DNA of 64,000 nucleotides from Actinophytocola algeriensis. Its GTDB lineage: Bacteria > Actinomycetota > Actinomycetes > Mycobacteriales > Pseudonocardiaceae. The position numbers and the translations under genes are program-made. The stretch covers positions 1,041,269-1,105,268 of the forward strand of contig NZ_JACHJQ010000001.1 of NCBI RefSeq assembly GCF_014203735.1. The letters run 5' to 3'. Shown piece by piece: positions 1 to 8,578 of this stretch; position 1 is the stretch's first letter; each line of letters opens with the position of its first letter. The notes under the pieces are model-generated. The model did no database searches and was not told the DNA's origin. It saw only the letters and a program-made list of their open reading frames with translations.

Positions 1-41
1 CTCCCCGAGCGCCCCGACGCGCCGCAACCCCGATCAGCTGA

Positions 42-57
42 CCTGTGCAAGCACAGG
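42..57. promoter_or_regulatory. Palindrome between -35 and -10 of ctaE
   Basis: A perfect 16-bp palindrome, CCTGTGC-AA-GCACAGG, ends just before the predicted -10 hexamer AATAAT (59-64), which lies 6 bp before the GTG start of ctaE. A weak -35 (CTGACC, 38-43) overlaps its left edge. The position fits a repressor or activator site on a leaderless promoter. Which regulator binds is unknown. Confidence 0.45.
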
Positions 58-70
58 CAATAATGCCCGC

Positions 71-673
71 GTGACGACAGCAGCGCCCTCAATCAGCCAG
101 CGTGTGCACTCGCTGAACCGGCCGAACATGGTCAGCGTCGGCACCATCGTGTGGCTGGCCAGCGAGCTGATGTTCTTCGCGGGCCTTTTCGCCATGTTCT
201 TCACGGTGAAGGCCCAGAACGACACCGGTCATTGGCCTCCGCCGCCCTACCACCTCGATGTGCCCTACGCGCTCGTTGTCACGATCGTGCTGGTCGCCTC
301 GTCTCTCACCTGTCAGATGGGTGTGTTCGCGGCGGAGCGGGGCGACGTGTTCGGGTTGCGGCGGTGGTACACGATCACGCTGGCGATGGGCACGTTCTTC
401 GTGCTCGGCCAGGCGTACGAGTACTACACGCTCGTCGGGGAGGGCCTCACCATCCCGTCCTCGGCCTACGGCACGGTCTTCTACCTGACCACCGGGTTCC
501 ACGGTCTGCACGTGACCGGCGGTCTCATCGCGTTCGTGTACCTGCTCATGCGCACCAAGATGAGCAAGTTCACACCGGCACAGGCCACGTCGGCCATCGT
601 CGTGTCCTACTACTGGCACTTCGTGGACATCGTCTGGATCGGCCTGTTCACCGTCATCTACTTCATTCCGTGA
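71..673 (+). CDS. ctaE: Cytochrome c oxidase subunit III
   Basis: Subunit III of the aa3-type cytochrome c oxidase, an inner-membrane subunit without redox cofactors. The 200-residue protein has about five hydrophobic membrane segments and ends in the usual [19 protein letters not shown] helix; FHGLHVTGG (about residues 147-155) is the family's conserved histidine segment. The short actinobacterial form lacks the two N-terminal helices of the mitochondrial protein. The GTG start follows an AATAAT hexamer by 6 bp, so the message is probably leaderless. It is followed 58 bp later by qcrCAB, the bc1 complex that forms a supercomplex with this oxidase in actinobacteria. Confidence 0.95.
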   Translation: MTTAAPSISQRVHSLNRPNMVSVGTIVWLASELMFFAGLFAMFFTVKAQNDTGHWPPPPYHLDVPYALVVTIVLVASSLTCQMGVFAAERGDVFGLRRWYTITLAMGTFFVLGQAYEYYTLVGEGLTIPSSAYGTVFYLTTGFHGLHVTGGLIAFVYLLMRTKMSKFTPAQATSAIVVSYYWHFVDIVWIGLFTVIYFIP

Positions 674-731
674 TGCGAACGAGCCGCCGACTCGCCGGGT
701 CCGAACTGACATCAGTAGAGGTTGCCGCACA

Positions 732-1538
732 ATGACGACACAGCCCAAGAAACGCAGGGGACGTACCAAGCTCCGGCGCCGCGTCGCGGGCCTGCTGGCG
801 CTGGGTATCGCGCTGATGGGTGTCGGCGCGCTGTACAGCGTGCTCGTGCCAGAGCCGCAGACCGCGCAGGCCCAGCAGGACCCGGTCATGGTGCGCGAGG
901 GCGCGAAGATCTACAACAACACGTGCATCAGCTGTCACGGCGCGAACCTCGAAGGTGTGAAGGACCGCGGCCCGAGCCTCATCGGCGTCGGCGAGGCCAG
1001 CGTGTACTTCCAGACCTCGACCGGCCGCATGCCCGCCGTCGCCCAGAGCGCGCAGATCCCGGAGAAGCCCCGGGTGCTGTCGCCGCAGGAGGTCGACGCG
1101 GTCTCGGCCTACGTCCAGGCCAACGGTGGCGGCGTGGAGATGCCGGAGGAGAAGGGCGCGGCGCTGCGCGGGGAGGACCCTGCCCGCGGCGGCGAGCTGT
1201 TCCGGTTCAACTGCGCGTCCTGCCACAACTTCACCGGCCGCGGCGGTGCGCTGTCGTCCGGCAAGGAGGCACCCGCCCTCGACGGCGTCGCCGAGGAGGA
1301 GATGTACGCGGCCATGCTGTCCGGCCCGCAGAACATGCCTCGTTTCTCCGAGCGGCAGCTGTCGCCGGAGGAGAAGAAGGACATCATCGCCTACGTCAAG
1401 TCGGTGACGGACGGCAACAACAACCCCGGTGGTAGCCCGATCGGCGGTCTCGGTCCGCAGTCGGAGGGCTTCATCGCATTCGTCGTCGGGATTGCCGCTC
1501 TGCTCGGCATCACGTTGTGGATCGGGGCAAAACATTGA
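732..1538 (+). CDS. qcrC: Menaquinol-cytochrome c reductase diheme cytochrome c subunit
   Basis: Diheme cytochrome cc of the bcc complex, passing electrons from the Rieske protein to the aa3 oxidase without a soluble cytochrome c. The 268-residue protein has an N-terminal membrane anchor (about residues 19-40), two c-type heme sites CISCH (65-69) and CASCH (161-165), and a C-terminal membrane helix (about 243-263). This layout is specific to actinobacterial QcrC. Its TGA stop overlaps the TTG start of qcrA, indicating translational coupling. Confidence 0.96.
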   Translation: MTTQPKKRRGRTKLRRRVAGLLALGIALMGVGALYSVLVPEPQTAQAQQDPVMVREGAKIYNNTCISCHGANLEGVKDRGPSLIGVGEASVYFQTSTGRMPAVAQSAQIPEKPRVLSPQEVDAVSAYVQANGGGVEMPEEKGAALRGEDPARGGELFRFNCASCHNFTGRGGALSSGKEAPALDGVAEEEMYAAMLSGPQNMPRFSERQLSPEEKKDIIAYVKSVTDGNNNPGGSPIGGLGPQSEGFIAFVVGIAALLGITLWIGAKH

Positions 1539-2662
1539 GCACGCAGAAGCCTGAGGAACTGCCGAGCGAGGAGGAGCTCGCGCAGATGTCCCGGGACGAG
1601 CTGGTCAAGCTCGGAAGCAAGCTCGACGGCGTCGAGCTGGTGGAGTACCCGGACCCGTGGCCGGTCAAGGGCACCCGCGCGGAGAAGCGGGCCGAGCGCA
1701 TGGTCGCGTTCTGGTTCGCCCTGTCGGGTCTCGCCGGTCTCGCGTTCGTCGTCGCCTTCATCTGGTGGCCCGCGAAGTACGTGGCGCCGGACGAGGACGG
1801 GCACCTCATGTACTCGCTGTACACGCCGGTCATCGGCCTCACCCTGGGTGTCGCGATCCTCGCCGTCGGCATCGGCGTGCTGAACTACACGCGGAAGTTC
1901 GTCCCGCACGAGATCGCGGTCCAGGAGCGGCACGACGGCGGCTCGAACGAGCTGGACAAGGCGACGATCCTCGCCAACCTGGCCGACGCGGGCAACCGCA
2001 GCACCATCTCCCGCCGCCCGATGATCAAGCGGTCGCTGGCGTTCGGTGGCGGTGTGCTGGGCCTCGCGCTCACCGCGCTGCCGCTCGGCAGCCTCCTGCG
2101 TAACCCGCACGCGCAGTCCGACAACAAGGACGGCCTGATCCACACCCCGTGGCAGCACACGAAGGAAGGCGAGAAGGTCTTCCTGCGCCGCGCCACAGGC
2201 ACGGACGAGGTCTCTCTCGTGCGTCCGGAGGACATGGACGCGGGTGCCATGGACACGGTGTTCCCGTACCGCGAGGGCGACACCGCCCACGACTGGACGA
2301 AGATGCTCCTGCGTGGCGACAGTCCCGTGATGCTGATCCGCCTGCGGCCCGCCGACGCGGCCCGGGTGATCAAGCACGAGGGCCAGGAGGACTTCAACTA
2401 CGGCGACTTCTACGCCTACACGAAGATCTGCAGCCACGTCGGGTGCCCGACCTCCCTGTACGAGCAGCGGACCAACCGGATCCTGTGCCCGTGCCACCAG
2501 TCCCAGTTCGACGCGCTGCAGTACGCCAAACCGGTGTTCGGCCCGGCCACCCGCAAGCTGGCGCAGCTGCCCATCGCGGTGGACGAGGAGACCGGGTACT
2601 TCATCTCGACCGGTGACTTCATCGAGCCGATCGGACCCGCCTACTGGGAGCGGAAGTCATGA
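1535..2662 (+). CDS. qcrA: Rieske iron-sulfur subunit of menaquinol-cytochrome c reductase
   Basis: Rieske [2Fe-2S] subunit that takes an electron from menaquinol at the Qo site. The protein has an acidic, charged N-terminus, three membrane segments (about residues 58-80, 95-117 and 168-188, the actinobacterial pattern) and a C-terminal Rieske domain with CSHVGC (about 299-304) and CPCHQS (about 318-323). I chose the TTG at 1535, overlapping the qcrC stop, because the N-terminus then reads [21 protein letters not shown], as in homologues; a GTG 18 bp upstream is open but adds a non-homologous stretch. The stop overlaps the qcrB ATG by 4 bp. Confidence 0.95.
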   Translation: MSTQKPEELPSEEELAQMSRDELVKLGSKLDGVELVEYPDPWPVKGTRAEKRAERMVAFWFALSGLAGLAFVVAFIWWPAKYVAPDEDGHLMYSLYTPVIGLTLGVAILAVGIGVLNYTRKFVPHEIAVQERHDGGSNELDKATILANLADAGNRSTISRRPMIKRSLAFGGGVLGLALTALPLGSLLRNPHAQSDNKDGLIHTPWQHTKEGEKVFLRRATGTDEVSLVRPEDMDAGAMDTVFPYREGDTAHDWTKMLLRGDSPVMLIRLRPADAARVIKHEGQEDFNYGDFYAYTKICSHVGCPTSLYEQRTNRILCPCHQSQFDALQYAKPVFGPATRKLAQLPIAVDEETGYFISTGDFIEPIGPAYWERKS

Positions 2663-4344
2663 GCGGAATCACCACGCCCACGAAGCCCGACAACCTGGTC
2701 ATGCGGGCGGCCGGTGGCGCGGCCAAGTGGGCCGACGACCGGTACCACCCGGCCGGTGGCCTGCGCCGCCAGCTGAACAAGGTCTTCCCGACGCACTGGT
2801 CGTTCCTGCTCGGCGAGATCGCGCTGTACAGCTTCATCGTGCTGCTGCTCTCCGGCACCTACCTTGCGCTGTTCTTCGACCCGTCGATGGCCCACGTCAC
2901 CTACCAGGGCTCGTTCGCGAACCTGCGCGGTCTCGAGATGTCGCGGGCCTACGAGTCGACGCTGTACATCACGTTCGACGTGCGCGGCGGCCTGTTCGTG
3001 CGCCAGGTGCACCACTGGTCGGCGCTGCTGTTCATGCTGTCGCTGACGATCCACATGTTCCGCACGTTCTTCACCGGCGCGTTCCGCAGGCCGCGTGAGG
3101 TCAACTGGGTCATCGGTGTCCTGATCTTCCTGCTCGGCTGCTTCGAGGGCCTCGCGGGCTACTCGCTGCCGGACGACCTGCTGTCGGGCGCCGGCCTGCG
3201 CATCACCTCGGGCCTCACGATGTCGATCCCGGTGATCGGCACCTGGGCGAACTGGCTGCTGTTCGGCAGCGAGTTCCCCGGCACGGAGATCATCCCCAGG
3301 CTGTACACGCTGCACATCCTGCTGATCCCGGGCATCCTGCTCGCGCTGATCGGTGTGCACGTCGGTCTGGTCTGGTACCAGAAGCACACGCAGTTCCCCG
3401 GCGTGCGGCGCAAGGAGACCAACGTCGTCGGCGTCCGCATCATGCCGACGTTCGCGCTGAAGGCCGGTGGCTTCACCGCCGTCGTCATCGGTGTGACCGC
3501 CCTGCTCGGTGGTCTGTTCCAGATCAACCCGGTGTGGAACTTCGGGCCGTTCTCGCCGGCCCAGGTCTCGGCGGGCACCGTGCCCGACTGGTACATGGGC
3601 TGGACCGACGGCCTGGTCCGGCTGTGGCCCGCGTGGGAGGTCTACCTCGGGAACTACACGATCCCGGCGGCGTTCTTCCCCTTCATGATGGGCCTGCCAC
3701 TACTCGGTGGCGTGGCACTGGTCTATCCGTGGATCGAGAAGAAGTTCACCAAGGACTACGCGCACCACAACCTGCTGCAGCGGCCGCGTGACGTGCCGGT
3801 CCGCACCAGCCTCGGTGCGATGGCGATCACGTTCTTCATGGTGTCGCTGCTGTCGGCCGCGAACGACGTGCTCGCCGAGAAGTTCGACATCTCGCTGAAC
3901 GCGACGACGTGGATGGGCCGCATCGGGTTGCTGGTGCTGCCGCCGCTGGCGTACGCGATCACGTACCGCCTGTGCCTCGGCCTGCAGCGGTCCGACCGGA
4001 TGGTGCTGGAGCACGGTGTCGAGACCGGCATCATCAAGCGGCTGCCGCACGGTGAGTTCATCGAGGTCCACCAGCCGCTCGGCCCGGTGGACGACCACGG
4101 TCACCCGATCCCGCTCGAGTACCAGGGCGCACCGGTGCCGAAGAAGATGAACAAGCTCGGCTCGGCCGGTGAGCCGGTCGCCGGGTCGCTGCTGAGGCCG
4201 GACCCGCCGGAGGAGACGGCGGCACTGGCCAAGGCCCGCGCGGCGCAGCACGGCCACGGCGCCGAGCTGGAGTCCGGTTCCGGTGAGACGGAGACGGGCA
4301 CCGAGATCGCGAAGACACAGGACGACCCGTCCAAGAAGATTTGA
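2659..4344 (+). CDS. qcrB: Menaquinol-cytochrome c reductase cytochrome b subunit
   Basis: Cytochrome b of the bcc complex, carrying two b-hemes and the menaquinol sites; in mycobacteria it is the target of Q203-type inhibitors. The 561-residue protein has the standard N-terminal four-helix heme-binding core with paired histidines ([18 protein letters not shown] and [20 protein letters not shown]), the Qo-site loop region and several further helices, followed by a long hydrophilic C-terminal tail rich in Glu, Gly and Ala, typical of actinobacteria. ATG overlaps the qcrA stop (ATGA) and its own stop overlaps the next gene's TTG. Confidence 0.96.
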   Translation: MSGITTPTKPDNLVMRAAGGAAKWADDRYHPAGGLRRQLNKVFPTHWSFLLGEIALYSFIVLLLSGTYLALFFDPSMAHVTYQGSFANLRGLEMSRAYESTLYITFDVRGGLFVRQVHHWSALLFMLSLTIHMFRTFFTGAFRRPREVNWVIGVLIFLLGCFEGLAGYSLPDDLLSGAGLRITSGLTMSIPVIGTWANWLLFGSEFPGTEIIPRLYTLHILLIPGILLALIGVHVGLVWYQKHTQFPGVRRKETNVVGVRIMPTFALKAGGFTAVVIGVTALLGGLFQINPVWNFGPFSPAQVSAGTVPDWYMGWTDGLVRLWPAWEVYLGNYTIPAAFFPFMMGLPLLGGVALVYPWIEKKFTKDYAHHNLLQRPRDVPVRTSLGAMAITFFMVSLLSAANDVLAEKFDISLNATTWMGRIGLLVLPPLAYAITYRLCLGLQRSDRMVLEHGVETGIIKRLPHGEFIEVHQPLGPVDDHGHPIPLEYQGAPVPKKMNKLGSAGEPVAGSLLRPDPPEETAALAKARAAQHGHGAELESGSGETETGTEIAKTQDDPSKKI

Positions 4345-5261
4345 CGTTGAACACCCGGTCGATGGCGGCCGTCGCACTCATCGCGGCGGCCGCCATCGGC
4401 GTTGCCGGGTGCGGCGCGGGCGCGTCCGCCCCGAACCCCGCCCGCACCGCGGGCCGGTCGGCGGCGGCGACCCCACCCGGTAACGGCAACGGCGCGCGGC
4501 AGGAGGACTGTCCCCTGCCCGACTCCGGCTTCGACTGCGACTTCCAGCGCCGGATCGCGGCGGTGGGGCGGTACCTGCCGACCCGCCCTGGCACCACCGG
4601 CGTGGTCCTCCGCGACCGTGAGACGGGCGCCGTGTGGCGCAACGACCAGGCGACGGACCTGACGTGGACGGCGTCGACGATCAAGCTCGCGATGGTGGTG
4701 GACCTGTTCACCCGCGACCGGGCGGGCGAGATCACCCTCACGTCCACCGACCGCGCCCTGATCCAGTCGATGCTGCACTCGTCGGACGACGACGCCGCGG
4801 ACACCCTGTGGCACCGCTACGCGGGCGACGACCACATGGCGTACAACGACAACTTCCCCTCCTACGGGCTGACCGGCCTGGAACCGGAGGAGGGCTACAC
4901 GGACTTCTACCCGTACTGGGGCTTCCAGAAGTGCACGGCCGACGACCTGGACCGGCTCATCCAGTACGTCCTGACCGAGCTGCCCGCCGACGACCGCGCG
5001 TACGTGGTGGGTGAGATGCGCACGGTCGCGGAGAACCAGCGGTGGGGCGTGTGGGGCGCGGGCCCGGCCGCCCAGCCGGGCAACAAGAACGGCTGGTCGG
5101 AAGAGGACACGGGCTGGGTCATGAACACCGTCGGCTTCGCCGGCCCGGAGGAGCGCTACACCCTGGCCGCGATGAACGACCTGGCCGGCGCCGGCGACGA
5201 GGACACCGGCCGCGACACGGTGACCCACGTGGCCGAACTGCTGTTCGCCGGGCGCTTCTGA
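4341..5261 (+). CDS. Lipoprotein of the serine beta-lactamase/DD-peptidase fold
   Basis: Probable exported lipoprotein with a class A beta-lactamase-like fold. A basic start and hydrophobic stretch end in lipobox VAGC (residues 21-24), followed by an Ala/Pro/Gly linker. The catalytic-type SxxK motif is STIK (112-115); SSDDDAAD (about 147-154) sits where the SxN motif is expected, and NKNGW (about residue 252) resembles KTG. Because SDN and KTG are altered, it may be a cell-wall hydrolase or non-catalytic binder rather than a resistance enzyme. TTG at 4341 overlaps the qcrB stop; ATG at 4362 would also keep the signal sequence. Confidence 0.75.
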   Translation: MTLNTRSMAAVALIAAAAIGVAGCGAGASAPNPARTAGRSAAATPPGNGNGARQEDCPLPDSGFDCDFQRRIAAVGRYLPTRPGTTGVVLRDRETGAVWRNDQATDLTWTASTIKLAMVVDLFTRDRAGEITLTSTDRALIQSMLHSSDDDAADTLWHRYAGDDHMAYNDNFPSYGLTGLEPEEGYTDFYPYWGFQKCTADDLDRLIQYVLTELPADDRAYVVGEMRTVAENQRWGVWGAGPAAQPGNKNGWSEEDTGWVMNTVGFAGPEERYTLAAMNDLAGAGDEDTGRDTVTHVAELLFAGRF

Positions 5262-5307
5262 CGGTCCTCTTGCTGCCAGCGCGCGCACGCAGCCGTCGTT
5301 CGGCTAG

Positions 5308-5513
5308 CAGGTCGGTCACCATCTCGCCACCGCGGGTGCCGCCGTGGTCAACGGTGCGCTGTCCTTCGGGAACGCCGCGCTCAACAACCGCATCGGCGAT
5401 CTCAAGAAGACGCTCGGTGACACTCGCAGCACCGACGAGCAACGGGCCCGCGGCCCAGGAGGAGCTGTCCGAGGCCAGCCGCCTGCTCGACCATTCCGAG
5501 GGGTATCCGCCAG
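5308..5513 (+). pseudogene. Possible remnant of a polymorphic-toxin gene
   Basis: The stretch between the lipoprotein and the immunity gene reads as protein-like sequence only in pieces. From 5308 one frame gives QVGHHLATAGAAVVNGALSF followed by GNAALNNRIGDLKKTLGDTR; near 5430 a neighbouring frame continues with QEELSEASRLLDHSEGYPPG. The first frame begins directly after a TAG. Alanine/glycine-rich helices followed by a charged segment resemble the region before the toxin tip in Rhs/CDI-like proteins, and the next gene is a CDI-type immunity protein. The assignment to a decayed toxin is inference from context. Confidence 0.3.
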
Positions 5514-5540
5514 GTGACACGAGAACGGAGAACGCACGCG

Positions 5541-5969
5541 ATGGTGCCGGAGAGCCCGGACGAGACCCGGTCGCTGACAGCGCTCGAGAAGGACGACTGG
5601 GGCGCCGCACCCCCGGACGCGACCCATCTCATGTCCACGGTGCACCGGCTGCGGCACGTTCCGGTCGGCGAGCTGAGCCCCGGTGATCTTCGCGTGCTCA
5701 TCGGCCAGAACGTCGGCGTCGACGTCCTCGTGCCGCGTGCGCTGGCCGTGTTGCGTGCCGAGCCGCTGGTCACCGGCACCTACTACCCCGGTGACCTGCT
5801 GGTCGCCGTGCTGGAACTCCCGGTGTCGTACTGGACGGCGCACCCGGCCGAGCACGCCGAGGTCGAACGTGTCCTCGACGGCCTCGTCGTCGAGGACAGC
5901 CAGCTCCGGGCCGACATCAAGCTGTTCCGTGACGTCACGGGCACCCTGCGGTCGCCAGGTCAGCGGTAG
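5541..5969 (+). CDS. Contact-dependent growth inhibition-type immunity protein (orphan)
   Basis: Small soluble protein (142 residues from ATG 5541) resembling the CdiI_3-type immunity family: a leading ALEKDDWGAAPPDATHL segment, then LSPGDLRVLIGQNVGVDVLV and a YYPGDLLVAVLELP segment, the three blocks I associate with this family. Such proteins neutralise a cognate toxin tip. No intact toxin gene is adjacent; only a possible remnant lies upstream. ATG 5541 has a GGAGA 9 bp upstream; a GTG at 5514 adds nine residues. The 3' end overlaps the end of convergent iolB by about 10 bp. The family call is from pattern memory. Confidence 0.6.
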   Translation: MVPESPDETRSLTALEKDDWGAAPPDATHLMSTVHRLRHVPVGELSPGDLRVLIGQNVGVDVLVPRALAVLRAEPLVTGTYYPGDLLVAVLELPVSYWTAHPAEHAEVERVLDGLVVEDSQLRADIKLFRDVTGTLRSPGQR

Positions 5970-6760
5970 AACGGCAGCCTCGGGTCCGGTTCCTGCTTCT
6001 CCCACGTCTCGCGGATCCAGCCGTGGGCCGGGTCGTCGCTGATCAGCCAGGCTCGGTCGGTGCCGGGGCCCGCCATGACGTTCAGGTAGTAGAGGTCGTA
6101 GCCGGGGGTGGCCATCGACGGGCCGTGCCAGCCGTGCGGGATCAGCACCACGTCGTCGGTGCGGACCTCCTCCAGGATGTCGATCGGGCGTTCCGGGGTG
6201 CCGTACACGCGTTGGTAGCCCATCCCGCCATTGGCGACCTCGAAGTAGTAGATCTCCTCCAGCTCGCACTCGCCGTCCCGGGCCTCGTCGTGTTTGTGCG
6301 GGGGGTACGACGACCAGTTGCCGCCCGGGGTGAGGACCTCGCACGCGATCAGCTTGTCCGCCTCGAAGGCGGCGGGGGTGCAGAAGTTGTTGACCTGCCT
6401 GCTGCAGCCGCCCGCGCCGCGCAGCTCCACCGGGGTGTTCGCCGCCGGTACGTGGCGGACCGGCAGGCGCCGGTCGCACACCGCCGACGGGAACGCGATC
6501 TTCGCCGGTGCCTCGGCCGTCACCGTCGCCGTGCAGTCGCGGGGGAGGTACAGGAAGTCCGTGTTCGCCGTGAAGACCGACTCGCGTCCCGCCAAGTCGT
6601 ACCGCGCACCCGCCACGGACACCGTGCAGCTCCCCGAGAGCGGCAGCACCAACGTCTCCGACTCGCCTGTCGACAGCTCCAGCGGCCCGTCCAGCGTCAG
6701 TACCTTCAGACCGCTGTACGTCCAGCCCGCCGACGCCGGGGTGATCTCCACCGCCGTCAC
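5960..6760 (-). CDS. iolB: 5-deoxy-glucuronate isomerase
   Basis: IolB converts 5-deoxy-D-glucuronate to 2-deoxy-5-keto-D-gluconate in myo-inositol catabolism. The 266-residue protein is a bicupin; metal-ligand segments such as YPPHKHDE and EEIYYFEV are visible in the second half, followed by HGWHGPSMATPGYDLYYLNV. Length is that of the family. Its ATG overlaps the aldolase stop by 4 bp, so it is the last gene of a coupled minus-strand operon. Confidence 0.93.
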   Translation of the reverse strand: MTAVEITPASAGWTYSGLKVLTLDGPLELSTGESETLVLPLSGSCTVSVAGARYDLAGRESVFTANTDFLYLPRDCTATVTAEAPAKIAFPSAVCDRRLPVRHVPAANTPVELRGAGGCSRQVNNFCTPAAFEADKLIACEVLTPGGNWSSYPPHKHDEARDGECELEEIYYFEVANGGMGYQRVYGTPERPIDILEEVRTDDVVLIPHGWHGPSMATPGYDLYYLNVMAGPGTDRAWLISDDPAHGWIRETWEKQEPDPRLPFYR

Positions 6761-7644
6761 AGCAGGCCTGCCGCGGTGTTCACGGCGCCCGCCACGTCGC
6801 CGTCCGGTGGGTACAGCAGCGACCGGCCCACCACCAGCCCCATCACCGTCGGCAGCCGCAAGGCGCGGGACCAGCGTTCGTACGTCGCGTCCTGGTCCGC
6901 CGCCACCTCGCCGCCGAGGAGCAGCGTCGGCAGCGTCGTCGCCGACAGCACCTGCGCCATGTCGTCACCGCCGTCGCCGATCACCGGGACCTTCAGCCAC
7001 GTGTACGCGGACGTGCTGCCCAGGCCGGACGCCACGGTCACCGCTCTGGTCGCGGCCTCCACCGACAGGTCGTTCCGCAGCCTGCCGTCGTCCCGGGTCG
7101 AGATGAACGGTTCCACCATCGCGGTCAGCCGGTGCTCGGCCAGCGTGCTCACCGCGGTCGCGCAGGCCGCCAGCGTCGCGACGGTGCGGTCGTCGGTGTA
7201 GTCGACGCGCAGCAGCATCTTGCCGCCGTCGAAGCCCGCGCGGACGAGCGAGGGCGCGTCGTAGCCGGTGAACCGGTCGTCCATCTCGAAGGCCGCGCCG
7301 GCCAGGCCGCCCCTGTTCATGGAGCCGAACACGCTCTTGTCGTGCAGTGCGCCCAGCAACAGCAGGTCTTCCAGGATGTCCGCGGTGCCGAGCACGCCCG
7401 TCACGCTCGGGTGCGCCAGCGCTGTGCGCAGCCGGGTCAGCAGGTCCGCCCGGTCGGCCATGGCGAGCGGGTCCGCGCCGGCGCGCAGCGAGCCCCGGGC
7501 CGGGTGGTCCGCGGCGATGACCAGAGCCTTCCCCCAACTCCCCAACGGTGAGTCGCGGCGGGTCCTGGCCAATGCCAGTTCGGCGATCCGCTCCGGGTGG
7601 AGTGCCCGGATCTCTGTGATCTTCCGCAGGTCGTCATCCCGCAT
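6757..7644 (-). CDS. Cgl0159-type class I aldolase of inositol catabolism
   Basis: A (beta/alpha)8 protein of the DeoC/LacD-like family that accompanies iol genes in actinobacteria. The sequence carries KALVIAADHPARG near the N-terminus, NRGGLAGAAFEMDDRFTGYD in the middle and MVEPFIS towards the C-terminal half. In context it probably cleaves 2-deoxy-5-keto-gluconate-6-phosphate to dihydroxyacetone phosphate and malonate semialdehyde, taking the place of IolJ. That reaction is inferred from its position between iolC and iolB. Start and stop overlap both neighbours. Confidence 0.82.
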   Translation of the reverse strand: MRDDDLRKITEIRALHPERIAELALARTRRDSPLGSWGKALVIAADHPARGSLRAGADPLAMADRADLLTRLRTALAHPSVTGVLGTADILEDLLLLGALHDKSVFGSMNRGGLAGAAFEMDDRFTGYDAPSLVRAGFDGGKMLLRVDYTDDRTVATLAACATAVSTLAEHRLTAMVEPFISTRDDGRLRNDLSVEAATRAVTVASGLGSTSAYTWLKVPVIGDGGDDMAQVLSATTLPTLLLGGEVAADQDATYERWSRALRLPTVMGLVVGRSLLYPPDGDVAGAVNTAAGLL

Positions 7645-8578
7645 CCAGGACCGCCTCCACCTCGTCGGTCGTCGGCATCGCCGACGAGCAGGACAGGCGG
7701 GACGCCACGATGGCGCCCGCCGCGTTGGCGAACCGCATGGTGCGTGCGGTGTCCCAGCCGGACAGCAGGCCGTGGCACAGCGCGCCGCCGAACGCGTCGC
7801 CCGCGCCGAGACCGTTCACCACCTCGACCGGGTGCGCCGGCACCTCGACCGCGCCCGTGTTGTCCACCGCCAGCACGCCCTTCGGTCCCTGCTTCACCAC
7901 CGCGAGCCGGACTCCCTTGGCCCGCAACGCTTCCGCGGCCTCGGCCGGGTCGCGGGTGGCGACCGCCGTTTCGCACTCGTCGAGGTTGCCGACCGTCACC
8001 GTCACGTGTTCGAGCGCCTCCTGCACCCACCGGCGCGCCGCCCCGCGGGACCGCCAGAACGCCGGGCGGTAGTCCAGGTCCAGCACGGTGAGCGCCGCCG
8101 GGTCACGGGCCCGCAGCGCCGCCAGCGTCGCCGAGCGGCTCGGCTCGTCGCACAGGCCCGTCACCGTCACCCACAGGACCTTCGCCGCGCGGATCGCGTC
8201 GAGGTCCAGCTCGTGTTCGTGGATCACCAGATCGGGTGCCTTGGGCAGGCGGTAGAAGTAGATGGGGAAGTCGTCGGGCGGGAAGATCTCGCAGAACGTG
8301 ACCGGTGTCGGCAGGTCCGGCACGTCGGTGACGTACCGGTCGTCGACGCCGAAGTCTCGCAGCGCGCGGTGCAGGTACTCGCCGAACGGGTCCGCACCCG
8401 TCCTGCTCACCAGCGCGACGCGGTGCCCGTACCGCGCGACGGCCACGGTCACGTTGCCCGCGGTGCCGCCCAGGTACTTGGCGAACGTCTCGACGTCCGC
8501 CAGCCCGACGCCGGTCTGCTGCGGGTAGATGTCCACGCCGAGCCTGCCCATGGCGATCACGTCCAAGGGATCACCCAC
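7634..8578 (-). CDS. iolC: 5-dehydro-2-deoxygluconokinase
   Basis: PfkB-family sugar kinase that phosphorylates 2-deoxy-5-keto-D-gluconate. MGRLGVDIYPQQTGVGLADV is the IolC N-terminus, GGTAGNVTVAVARYG the substrate motif, and NGLGAGDAFGGALCHGLLSG the nucleotide/anion-hole motif with an intact GAGD base. The GTG start at 8578 lies 8 bp inside the 3' end of the upstream nuclease gene; an in-frame ATG at 8551 is possible but would shorten the beta-strand. Transcription probably comes from the nuclease promoter. Confidence 0.92.
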   Translation of the reverse strand: MGDPLDVIAMGRLGVDIYPQQTGVGLADVETFAKYLGGTAGNVTVAVARYGHRVALVSRTGADPFGEYLHRALRDFGVDDRYVTDVPDLPTPVTFCEIFPPDDFPIYFYRLPKAPDLVIHEHELDLDAIRAAKVLWVTVTGLCDEPSRSATLAALRARDPAALTVLDLDYRPAFWRSRGAARRWVQEALEHVTVTVGNLDECETAVATRDPAEAAEALRAKGVRLAVVKQGPKGVLAVDNTGAVEVPAHPVEVVNGLGAGDAFGGALCHGLLSGWDTARTMRFANAAGAIVASRLSCSSAMPTTDEVEAVLDAG

